The translations under genes and the position numbers were made by a program. The notes beneath the pieces are model-generated. The model did no database searches, had not been told where the DNA came from, and saw only the letters and a list, made by a program, of their open reading frames with translations. A DNA stretch of 64,000 nt, from NCBI RefSeq assembly GCF_033958435.1, contig NC_134152.1, positions 9,782,001-9,846,000 of the forward strand, given 5' to 3'. Within the stretch, counting starts at the first letter, position 1; each line of letters starts with the position of its first letter. Origin of the DNA: Carettochelys insculpta. Its lineage: Eukaryota; Chordata; Testudines; Carettochelyidae. Positions 45,167 through 55,160 of the stretch are shown here, piece by piece.

Positions 45167-46225
45167 AACAAAAAGCAGTCAAGTAGCACTTTAAAGACTA
45201 GCAAAATAGTTTATTAGGTGAGCTTTTGTGGGACAGACCCACTTCTTCAGACCATAGCCAGACCAGAACAGACTCAATATTTAAAGCACAGAGAACCAAA
45301 AACAGTAAGCAAGGAGGACAAATCAGAAAAAGATAATCAAGGTGAGCAAATCAGAGAGTGGAGGGGTGGGAGGGAGGTCAAGAATTAGATTAAGCCAAGT
45401 ATGCAGACGAGCCCCTATAGTGACTCAGAAAGTTCCCGTCCCGGTTTAAACCATGTGTTAATGTGCCGAATTTGAATATAAAAGCCAGCTTGGCCGTTTC
45501 TCTTTGAAGAACGGTGCAAAAGTTCTTTTTCAGTAACACACGTACCTTTAGGTCATTAATAGAATGCCCCATTCCATTAAAATGTTGACTAACTGGTTTG
45601 TGGATCTGGAGTGTTTTGATGTCTGTTTTGTGCCCATTAACCCTTTGTCTAAGGGAGTTAGAAGTCTGTCCAATATTCAAAGCATCTGGGCATTGTTGGC
45701 ACAAGATGGCATATATGATGTTAAGAGGAGCATGAGAAAGTGCCCGTGATTCTGTGAGTAACCTGGTTAGGTCCAGTGATGGTATTTCCAGAGAAGATAT
45801 GTGGACAAAGCTGGCAGTGGGCTTTGTTGCAAGGAAAGGTTCCAGGACTGGTATTCCTGGGGTATAGACTGTGGCTGTTAGTGAGGATCCTCATAAGGCT
45901 GGGAGGTTCTCTGTAGGAGAGTACAGGCATGTCACCCAGGGCCTTCTGGAGTGTAGCATCCTGATTAAGGATAGGTTGTAGGTCTTTAATAATGCGTTGC
46001 AGTGGTCTGAGTTGGGGCTGTAGCTGATGACCAGCGGTGTTCTGTTCTTGGCTTTTTTGGGCCGATCTTGGAGTAGCTGGTCTCTGGGTATTCGTCTGGC
46101 CCTGTCGATTTGTCTTTTCACTTCTCCTGGTGGGTAATTCAGGTTTCTGAATATTTGGTAAACATCTTGTAGTTTTTGGTCTCTGTCAGTTGGATCAGAG
46201 CAAGTGCAATTGTTCAGAAGTACAT
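45167..46225 (-). mobile_element. Penelope-like element, 5'-truncated
   Basis: Minus strand encodes the C-terminal end of a Penelope-like retroelement with GIY-YIG endonuclease, then a 3' tail (complement of GTAGCACTTTAAAGACTAGC and GTGGGACAGACCCACTTCTT). The RT core is missing, lost by 5' truncation at about 46225. Two relatives of its tail occur at 57168 and 59478. Confidence 0.75.
45390..46225 (-). pseudogene. Penelope-like ORF C-terminus with GIY-YIG domain
   Basis: After RT-distal sequence (LNNCTCSDPTDRDQKLQ, VKRQIDRARRIPRDQ, NRTPLVISYSPN) comes a Cys-rich linker (FPCNKAHCQLCPHIF, typical of the family). The nuclease follows: IIYAILCQQCP as the GIY half, NIGQTSNSLRQRVNGHKTD as the YIG half with its Arg. 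The end has PVSQHFNGMGHSINDL and the terminal Asn-containing GLNRDGNF. At least three frames are needed, so it is dead. In live elements the nuclease nicks the target for reverse transcription. Confidence 0.72.
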
Positions 46226-47619
46226 TCACCCCCAAAGATCCCAAAACTGCATATATATTGTAGAGAAATCACCTACCACAGTAATACAAACTCCTCTTGA
46301 GTGGAAAATAGCAGTTATTTTGTACCAATAGTGCTTCACAATGGACTTCTTGGAGGAAGAGTAGCTGTAATTACAAGAGGGCTTTAGAAAGACCAGAGTA
46401 TGATTTTTCTGAGCTGGAATTAGCACTTGTTTCCCAGCTGAATAGTCTTGACAGGATGGAGACAAAACATATGTGATCTGTGGTGATAAGCAGTCCATCT
46501 GTTTATTTGCTGGTGACAAATATAAATAATAGTAGAACTTGAGTAATATCACACCAGGTAAAATGCATTCAGAATTTCTTTTTAGTAAATCTGGCAATGC
46601 TTTTTAAAAAAAAATATACATATATGTTCCCTAGGCTGACAAGCTTCTAATAATCTTAACATAAAATAAAAATTGAAGCTTTGCAAGTAGCTTATCCAGC
46701 CCCAGCTCAGTTTTAAGGACAGTAAGATGCAGCTGATTTTTGTATTTGTTAGACTAACAAAGGCAACACAGATCAGCCCTTCTGGGACCAACTCATACAG
46801 TTGGAAGGACCTTGGCGAAAGAAAGGGAGATTATAATGGGGCAGAGAAAATAGTATATTGACTAAATCGGGGGGAAATTTATCTAAAGGGACAGACCATT
46901 TCTGAATAACCTGGTGTTACGGTTGAATTGCTTTTTTTTTTTTTTTTTTTTAGGTCTCCACATTTCAAGTGGTCCAGCCCTTATTAGTTACTACCCATTA
47001 TCAACAACTAGTACTACTCTGGGAGATAACCATGTAACATCCAGTAAGGTAATGTTGTATCAACTGTGGCTTTGAGTTAAAATTATGATACTCTAATTTG
47101 AACAGTGACCAATGAAATCATTTCAGTTTCACCTGAAAATTTGCATACTTAAGAAATAAAAAATGAGGCTACTTACAGAAAAAGGAAATGTGAAATGCGA
47201 ATAATTTATGGACTGAGTCAATGAAGTGTATAGTAGCATGTCATTTGTTTGTAAGTAATAGAAGCTGTAAGGCCATTTGACTTTTGGGTGTATATTATCC
47301 TGAGGCAAAGTCTCACACATGCATTCGATTAGCTTTCGCAGCACACTAATTTGTGTTTGTGAAGCATATTGCCCCCACGGCAAAGAAATGCTGCTGGGCT
47401 GTTGCCGAATAGCACACACACAATCTACTTGATTAATGAATTTATATTATTACTGTTAGCCTAACTAGGCAGATTTACAAATTAGTTGGATCCAAGGTCT
47501 ATGCGACCTGTTATTCACATGTACTCTGCTTTCAACACATTGAACTCCATTTGTTTTATATAAGGAGTTTTTAATAACTTACCACCAAGATTTTAGTTTG
47601 TTTGAATAGAAAGAGACAG
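46226..47619. other. AT-rich DNA, no gene
   Basis: Contains a T-tract at about 46931-46951. No ORF with a recognisable domain. Confidence 0.4.
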
Positions 47620-47622
47620 TTG

Positions 47623-48037
47623 GGCTGTGGCCACACTAGCTTCTCCTTTTGGAGGACGCATGGTAATGAGTTACTTTGGCAGATGCTAATGAGATGCAGC
47701 ATTGAATATAGTGTCTCATTAGCATAATGGCAGCCACGTGCACTGTGAGAGTGTTGCTTTTGAAAAGGGTGGGGGCCTTTCAAAATGACCCCCTGATTTC
47801 AAAAGCCTCTCATTCCCAAACTAAATGGGAAGAAGGGGCTTTCGAAATCAGGGCATTGATTCGAATGTCCCCGAGCTACATGGGCAGCATGTATTTTGAA
47901 AGTGGCATTTTCGAAGTGTGTGGGGCTGCCATTATGCTACAAGATGATGCATATTCATGAGAGTGCCTCATGAGCATCTGCTGAACTGTCTCATTACCAT
48001 GCCCCCTCTGAAAGGAAGGGCTAGTGTGGCCACAGCC
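47623..48037. repeat. 415-bp palindrome-like MITE
   Basis: Perfect tips GGCTGTGGCCACACTAGC and complement. Flanks TTG (47620-47622) and CTG (48038-48040), a one-base-changed 3-bp duplication. Arms mirror each other (GCATGGTAATGAG with CTCATTACCATGC; GAAGAAGGGGCTTTCGAA). Family of 23848 and 35742. Confidence 0.75.
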
Positions 48038-48384
48038 CTGGTGTTTGATGGGGGGGGAAAAAAAAAAGAAATGATTTGGGCCTTGAGAATTGACAACCTG
48101 TATTATTGTGAAAAGAATGGTTTAAAGAAGTACAGCTTAATAATCTGTATGACTTCAGAGTTAAAGTGTAAATTTGTTAAAGCAGCTATTCTGGGTGGGA
48201 TTTTTCTAGGGGAAGAGATTTTAAGTTTTATTTAAGACATGTATTGTTTTAATTTGCAAATGTACTGGTGTAGATATTGTTAGTATGAAAGATATACAAA
48301 AAAAAACTAGCAACCCAATTCTTCCTAGTTTAATCTTATAAACCTGTATTGAAATAATACTTATGTTTTCTAAACAGGCAAAGG

Positions 48385-48503
48385 TAGGATGATAAGATGT
48401 CCTGATTTTATAGGGGCAGTCCCAATATTTGAGCCTTTGTCTTATACATTACCCCCTCACTCCCTTAATGAGTTTTCATACTTGCTATCTGATCAACCAA
48501 GGT
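48385..48503. repeat. short hAT-like MITE
   Basis: TAGGATGATAAGATGTCCTG at the left and a degraded complement (GCTATCTGATCAACC) at the right. The interior TTTTATAGGGGCAGTCCCAA is characteristic of a sauropsid MITE with TAGGGTGACCAGATG tips. Confidence 0.55.
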
Positions 48504-50006
48504 GAAGCTAATATCACCGCCACTTCTTCTTCATCATTTCCCCTCCCCATCTCCCCACCTGCCACAACTATTCAGTACACATGCTTATGATGGGTTATGT
48601 TACAGAGATCCCCTTGAGACTGCCACCTGATGGGCTGTCATCAATGAGGAACTGAAAAGGCTCCGAGTTGATATCGCTGCACTGCAAGAGATGCGACTTG
48701 CAGATTTGGGATCTCTAAAGGAAAAGGACTACACCTTTTTCTGGCAGGGTAAAGCCCAAGAAGAACCCAGAGAGCATGGTGTTGGCTTCGCTGTCAGAAA
48801 CACCCTTCTACAAATGGTTGATTTAGTCATGGGCGGATCAGAAAGACTTCTTCAGATCATGCTTCATAACGATCTACAGAGGTTGGCACAGGTCAAGCTG
48901 CAATGGCCAGCACAGAGGCAACGAAAAGGCCTATAAGGCTGCCTAAGTCTTTCCACCAGCCACCAAGCACCAACCCAGGTTTTACCCCGCTACCTGGATC
49001 GAAGTCAACGGGACCTGATCCAAAGGGGCTTACAGGGTGTGTGACAGAGCCAATTTGTTCCCCAGAAAAGACGACAGACGAGGGGTCAACTGTCCACAAA
49101 CTAACTTTTATTTTAAACAAGAGCCAGGTTATTTACGATGTAACACTTTCCTTTCCTATTTATTTATTTCCTATTTATACTTTATTTTTATTACTGTGTC
49201 TTTTAAATATTTCTAGAAACTACAACTATGTATCTCCCTGCTCCCTGAGTCTCAGCACAGGATTTGGGATTAACTAACTAGTAGCCCTTAGTTATATTTT
49301 GTTGCAAATACAATGTCTAAGCTAAACCCTTTTAACTTACGGTACAATCCCGAAGGTACACAACTCGGTGCTCTTCCTTGTGTGCACTGCAAGGGAAAGA
49401 ACAGACCAGAACTGAGAATAACATTTTTATATTAATGTGTAACTATTTAAGTATATGTATCTATATTATATATCAATATGTGTATGTTTATATTATGTAT
49501 TTATATATAATTATGCCAGGTTATTTTATCTGGTAACGGGCTTCCAGAATAATGGGTGGTTTGGGCCTAAGAGGACTATAGTACGAAGCCTCCCGGGAGC
49601 TGCCTATGTCGGGCCTGCTGGTAAGAGAGCCCCTTTACTGCCTTGCCCTGGGAGGAGCTAAACAATACTGTTTTCCTCTTACGCGGGGCACCCGCCCCCT
49701 TCAGAGGACTTTTCTCGCTTATGAGAATGGCCGGTGATGTTCTACCCTAGGTCCCCCAGCAACCCAGAGGAACAGATGGATTTATTAATTGCCTAAGTGA
49801 GGTTACCCCTGCTGGCCAGGCAGACGGGACCTCCAGAAGTAGCTCGCAGGCTACTACTTTAGGACTTTATTTATATATGTATATAATTAATAAGTGTAGG
49901 TACAGACTCCTCAGTCTTAAATAGGATACTTGCCTCCTAAGGCCGCCTCAGGGCTTATTGACAACGCCTGAGGTCTTATGTAACCCTGCAGGGATTTAAG
50001 TGATAG

Positions 50007-50094
50007 GGTTTTCCCTTTAATGGGTTATCCCTTTAAACTATCATATTGTTATATGTAGAATCCTAATTGGGGTTTTCCCTTTAATGGGTTATCC
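50007..50094. repeat. direct repeat inside the LTR-like unit
   Basis: GGTTTTCCCTTTAATGGGTT followed by ATCCC occurs twice, 63 bases apart. Confidence 0.85.
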
Positions 50095-50776
50095 CCCTGT
50101 GCATCAACCCCCGCTTGGGTGAGCTCTACCCAGCGGAGGGAGCAATCAGTTCTGGATCCCTTTAAATAAAACCTTAATCTAATCTTCTATATTGGATGCA
50201 GAAGTAAAGCGGCTAGTTTAGCTAGACCGCCTCCTGTGCTTTACAATTAGAAACCCCGGGAACAGGGTTACACAATCTAAGACGCTTTAAACAATATTAT
50301 TCTCTGATCTACCTTGTGCGTAACAACAGCAACACGGGATCAGTACCACTAATGCTACCACTAACAGTACTACTGACAAAATGAAGAATATAAACCCTAA
50401 CTCCATTTAACTAATTGACCTAAGGTTTGTGGAGATCAGATGGTAAATACCTATCCTCCTGATCTGTCTCTCCGGGCGCCGGGCCCGAGGGTCTCCACGG
50501 CAAGCTAGGAAAGAAGGCCCTCACGGCGCGCTTTTTACTGGCAGCCGCAGCAGGCAGATAGGAAAGATAGGAGAGAAAAGAGGAGGCCAGGGGAAAAGGC
50601 CAGCGTGGGTAACAAAAACCCCTGGCAAGAAAAGCGGCAGCGGCTCCGCCGCCGGCCAGCAGAGGCCGCCGCTTGTGCGGCTCCCCAGGCAGGGCACCTG
50701 CCGGCGCGGTCTGCCTCGTGAGCCTGCCTCAGGTAAAATCTGAGGGCTTCAGTGAATTCAGTTCAGTTCTTCTGGT

Positions 50777-50830
50777 CTTCTTAGCCGGAGCTCTTCAAAA
50801 AGGCTTCTTAGCCGGAGCTCTTCGAAAAGG
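50777..50830. repeat. 27-base tandem duplication
   Basis: CTTAGCCGGAGCTCTTC followed by an AAAAGG-type run occurs twice in tandem; the copies differ by one or two bases. Confidence 0.85.
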
Positions 50831-51014
50831 CTTCTGCGTCCCGCGGCGGCTGGGGTGCGTAGATTGACACGCAGGTCTGCTTCAGCACTTTCCGTTGAGT
50901 CTTCGGCTTAAGGCTGAGTCCAGCTCTGAACTCTGTCCCTTTTTGCTCTTCTGTCCGTTGTCCTCTCTTCTGCTGCTCCCCGACGGACTGAGAAAGCCGG
51001 GGTTGGGCTCCAGA

Positions 51015-51022
51015 ATTTATAG
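51015..51022 (-). promoter_or_regulatory. TATA box of the LTR-like unit
   Basis: Minus-strand CTATAAAT, followed 30 bases on by CTTTCTCAGTCCGTCGGGGA, a plausible start region like that of ERV LTRs. Confidence 0.5.
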
Positions 51023-51072
51023 AGCCAGGGCGGACCTGGTTGAACACTCGCAGGTGTCAGGTCCGCACCTGC

Positions 51073-51086
51073 GTTGCCCCGGCAAC
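51073..51086. promoter_or_regulatory. X-box-like palindrome
   Basis: GTTGCCCCGGCAAC matches the GTTGCC..GGCAAC form bound by RFX factors. It lies about 50 bases upstream of the TATA box on the minus strand. Binding is inferred from the motif only. Confidence 0.4.
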
Positions 51087-54000
51087 CAGGATGCACATTC
51101 TGTTTACATATTCATGAGCATTGTAAATGGTCCAATCCGTGCATCTGAATTCAAACCAATGCTCATGAATAGGCAATTAGCTTATGAATATGCATAGGTA
51201 ACGGGCGACCCCAACGGTCACTCCCTATACCTTGCATTATACCTATATCATACAGTCACTTTAACACTGTTTTTTATAATAAATCCTTTTATATTTCAGT
51301 TTCATTCCTATGCGGACTAGTGGGGAACACTGTTAGGTCAATAAAAATCCAACTTTTAATTTAATAATGCTTGAAATCTCAAGGCTATCTGGTAAAGGGT
51401 AGTGGAAGGCACACACAAACCTCACAGCCCATGGCCAGGGACATGTTCTCTAAAGAGGAATTTACAACACTTCAAACATGTGCCGGTCCTGTCCACCTGA
51501 TCAGCGCTTATGCCCCAACCCTGTACGCCACACCAGAAGTAAAAGACAAGTTCTATGACATGCTTAGTGCTGCTGTAGTGCAAATACCTGCTCGTGAACA
51601 ACTGTACATCTTGGGTGACTTCAATGCAAGAGTTGGAGCTGATTGGGCCTCATGGCCTTCCTGCTTAGGACACTTCGGTGTCGGAAAAATGAATGAAAAT
51701 GGACAGTGTCTCCTTGAACTGTGCACATACCACAATCTGTGCATCACAAACACATTCTTCCGAACGAAGCCACAGCACAGAGTGTCGTGGAGACACCCAC
51801 TCTCGAAGCACTGGCATCAACTAGATGTGGTCATCACTAGGCATAACAACCTCAAAAACGTCCTTCTGACACGCAGCTATCATAGTGCTGACTGCGATAC
51901 AGATCACTTGCTAGTTTGCTCCAAGCTCAAGCTGAGACCCAAGAAGCTGTACCGCTGTAAACCTGCTGGAAGGCCCCGCATTGACGCCAGAAAGACGGCA
52001 AACTCGGAGAAAGCTGAAAAGTTCAGAGAGACCCTCCAGGAAAATCTGCGCAGCGGCCCTGGGGGCGTCGATGCAACATCCAAATGGCAACATCTGAGGG
52101 ATACAGTTTACAACAAGGCCTTGTCGGTGTTTGGAAGAAGAGCTAGAAACACGAACGACTGGTTCGAAGTTAACTCTGGTGAGATGATTCCAGTCATTGA
52201 AAAGAAGCGTGCTGCACTCCTGGAGTACAAACGCTCACCGAGCCAGAGTACTCAGCAAGCACTTAGAGAGGCCAGAAGAACAGTACAGCAGACAGCCAGG
52301 GGCTGTGCCAACAACCACTGGCTCCAGTTATGCAGCAGCATCCAGACCTGTGCCGACTTTGGTAATCTCAGAGGAATGTACGAGGGTATGAGGAAGGCAT
52401 TAGGACCCACCCAGAACAAGATGGCACCTCTGAAATCCAAATCTGGTGAAGTCATCACTGACAAAGCCAAACAGATGGAGCGCTGGGTCGAGCACTACTC
52501 CGAGCTGTACTCACGCGAGAAGGTTGTGGTTGACGCAGCCCTCGATGCCGTTGAGCTCCTACCAGTAATGGACGAACTGGATCAAGAACCGACTGTGGAT
52601 GAACTGAAGACAGCCATCGACAGCATTGCAGCAGGAAAGGCCCCTGGTCAGGATGGTATACCACCAGAGGTAAACAAATGTTCCGTGGACACACTCCTGG
52701 AACCCCTGCATGAGCTGCTGTGCCTGTGCTGGAAAGAAGGTGAGGTTCCACAGGATATGCGTGACGCTAACATTGTAACGTTGTATAAGAACAAAGGAGA
52801 CAGAAGCGACTGCAACAGCTACCGTGGAATCTCCCTCCTAAGCGTCACTGGTAAACTGTTCGCTCGTGTCATCCTTGTCAGACTCCAGAAGATTGCTGGG
52901 AGGGTGTACCCCGAATCGCAGTGCGGATTCCGTGCAGAGAGGTCTACCGTTGACATGGTCTTCTCTCTAAGGCAGCTGCAGGAGAAGTGCAGGGAGCAGA
53001 GAAAGCCACTCTACATAGCCTTCATCAACTTGACCAAGGCTTTTGACTTGGTCAGCAGGGATGGTCTGTTCAAACTGCTCCACAAGATAGGCTGTCCTCC
53101 ACGGTTACTCAAGATGATCCAGTCATTCCACAAAAACATGAGAGGAACCATCCAATATGACGGCGCATTATCGGATGCTTTCAGAATCAGGAGCAGCGTC
53201 AAACAAGGATGCGTGCTTGCTCCGACATTGTTCGGGATCTTCTTCGCACTCCTCCTGAAGCATGCCTTTGGATCTTCAACAGAGGGCATCTTGCTGCACG
53301 CAAGATCTGATGGGAAACTGTTTAATCTTGCAAGGCTGAAAGCTAAGTCTAAGGTGCGGGAAGTCCTCATCAGAGACATGCTGTTCGCAGACAATGCTGC
53401 TGTAGTGTCTCACACAGAAGACCAGCTTCAAAAACTGCTGGATCGGTTCTCCAAAGCGTGCAAGGACTTTGGGCTTACCATCAGCCTAAAGAAGACAAAT
53501 GTACTTGGTCAAGATGTTGCTGAATCCCCATCAATCAGCATTGACAACTATACGTTAGAGGTCGTCCACGAGTTCGTTTACCTCGGGTCCACCATCACTG
53601 ACACCCTGTCATTGGACACTGAGCTAAATAGGAGGATCAGAAAAGCGGCCACAACTCTGTCCAGACTCAGCAAGAGAGTGTGGAATAACAACAAGCTGTA
53701 CACTCACACCAAAATGCAAGTCTACAGAGCCTGCATCCTCAGCACCCTCCTTTATGGCAGCGAGACTTGGACCCTGTATGCCCGCCAGGAAAAGAGGCTG
53801 AACGTCTTCCACTTGCGCTGCCTCAGGTGCATCCTTGGAATATCATGGAAGGACAGAGTTACCAACACAGCTGTCCTCGAGCAAGCTGGAATCCCAACCA
53901 TGCACACCCTCCTCAGGCAGCGTCGGCTCCGCTGGCTTGGCCACGTCCACAGGATGAACGATGGAACGATGGAAGGATTCCAAAAGACATCATGTATGGT

Positions 54001-54091
54001 GAGCTAGCCTCTGGCAAAAGACCCCCCGGACGCCCCCAGTTGCGTTACAAAGATGTCTGCAAGAGAGACCTCAGAGAGGTAGACATCGAGC

Positions 54092-54206
54092 TATTCGGAA
54101 TAGCTAAGTGCTATTTCAAAATGCATTTTTATGTGTAGCAGCATTATTTGAAAATAGCTAGTCCAAAAAGCTTATTTTGAAATAAGGCTGCTGTGTAGAC
54201 ATGGCC
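54092..54206. repeat. right-end fragment of a TTTTGAAA-rich MITE
   Basis: Ends with AAGGCTGCTGTGTAGACATG then GCC, the right TIR; ATTTCAAAAT and TATTTTGAAATA motifs inside. The left part is absent and the fragment abuts the LINE directly, so a deletion probably fused them. Confidence 0.65.
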
Positions 54207-54835
54207 AGGGATACTTGGAATAACTTTTAAGAACATGAAACAAATTACTACTGCTCCTTCATTTTCTGCCTTCTCCATTTTGCCACATAATAGTGGGGTT
54301 TTCGTTTGGTTTGGTTTGGGGTGGGTTTTTTTTTTGAGAGTTGTTGGGTATTGGAAAATATGAAAATGTTTGCTGAATACACTGAGGATCCTATTCCACT
54401 TTTACAGCCCTATACTAATAAAAATAATAATAAATTCCATATGAAAAAAACACATGAGTTCATAGCAGAAGATAAGTGAAGTTAGTTGTCCCCTTTTTTT
54501 CAATACAGATTGATATTTCAGCATAATGTATTTTTCTGTCTTGCCAGTTAACTTATCTTTTAATTGACATGAAGGCACTGAAACATTTTCCAGGAACATT
54601 AAATGTAACATGAAGCCATCTAAAAATCATGATGGCATTTAATGAACTTCATGCCAATTATAAAACATCTATGCATTTTTTGGTGAAATATCCTTTTGGA
54701 TCTTCTGAAGAGCAATAATTGTTTATACAAAGCTAAAGGTGACAATTAATGTTTCACTTGATGATCACCTGTTCTGTTCATTCCTTCTTTAGAACCTGGC
54801 ACTGGTTGCTATCGGAAGATGGGTTAGTGGGCTAG
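54207..54835. other. no gene recognised
   Basis: AT-rich DNA with short T-tracts. Confidence 0.4.
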
Positions 54836-55160
54836 ATCATTGTTTCTCAACCTTTTTTAATAAAGTACGCCTTTAAAATAGAAGTACCGCCAGTACCCAC
54901 AATTTTCATATATAAATATATTCTATCTATCGAGAGAGAAGTAAATACACAATATGTGGGTCAATGCCCTTCCGCTCCCCCAGAGCCAGGCACCCTGAGC
55001 CCCTGCTCTAACTCGAGTCCCCCCCCACTTCTTGCAGAGCCAGGATCCCCCACCCACCACTCTAACCCAATTCCCCCTGCCCCACTTCCAGAGGCAGGCA
55101 CCACCCCCGATTCCACACTAACCCAATGCCTGGGACTCGCTGGAGTTTTTCCCCCTTAGC
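54836..55160. repeat. possible hAT-like left end
   Basis: CATTGTTTCTCAACCTTTTT at 54839 resembles the CAGTGTTTCTCAACC tip of hAT elements. The following C-rich phrases (CCCCCAGAGCCAGG, repeated with variations) look like its interior. Right end not found. Confidence 0.45.

Larger units (their letters stand above)
48851..51468 (-). mobile_element. 2.6-kb insertion carrying an LTR-like unit
   Basis: The insertion is bounded by ACTTC repeats. Within it, 49038-51329 has retroviral-type tips in minus orientation (TGTTCCCC...GTCACACA). It also has a TATA box (complement of ATTTATAG, 51015-51022) and an AATAAA signal (plus TTTATT, 49107-49112). Outside these tips are 187 and 139 bases of unidentified sequence. 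TATA-to-polyA distance is about 1.9 kb, too long for an ordinary R region, so a solo LTR is only one option. Another is an element with its own short transcript. No gag, pol or env reading was recognised. Confidence 0.5.
48600..54091 (+). mobile_element. APE-type LINE with a 2.6-kb insertion
   Basis: The LINE is present as 48600-48850 and 51474-54091. The two halves join in frame across ACTTC, which stands on both sides of the insertion (48846-48850, 51469-51473). It is the same family as 9216-10020. Its 3' end is lost at 54091, where it meets the interior of a MITE. No 5' UTR or ORF1 was recognised. Clade uncertain. Confidence 0.8.
48606..54091 (+). pseudogene. LINE ORF2: APE endonuclease and RT with dead catalytic residues
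   Basis: Left exon-like half: VINEELKRLRVDIAALQE with the catalytic Glu at 48687-48689. Right half from about 51474 (the 878-codon frame 51371-54007): HLISAYAPTL, ILGDFNARVG (Asp, Asn) and DTDHLLV complete the endonuclease. RT: AGKAPGQDGIPPE, NSYRGISLLSVTGKLFARV, motif A as AFINLTKAFDLVS, SVKQGCVLAPTLFG, then FADN in place of FADD (Asn at 53393-53395). An 8-bp tandem duplication (AACGATGG, 53957-53972) shifts the frame before the C-terminal GRPQLRYKDVCKRD. The zinc finger present in the 9.3-kb copy is lost. The Met at 51371 lies inside inserted DNA and is not the true start. Confidence 0.82.

Noticed and set aside
48893..49120. Minus-strand 75-codon frame with a hydrophobic C-terminus next to the LTR-like unit
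   Set aside because: Considered as the start of a retroviral gene, but there is no recognisable motif and the primer-binding site is not convincing.
51371..51470. Met at 51371 as the real start of the LINE protein
   Set aside because: The first 33 codons lie in inserted DNA. The endonuclease N-terminus is found 2.6 kb upstream at 48630-48850.
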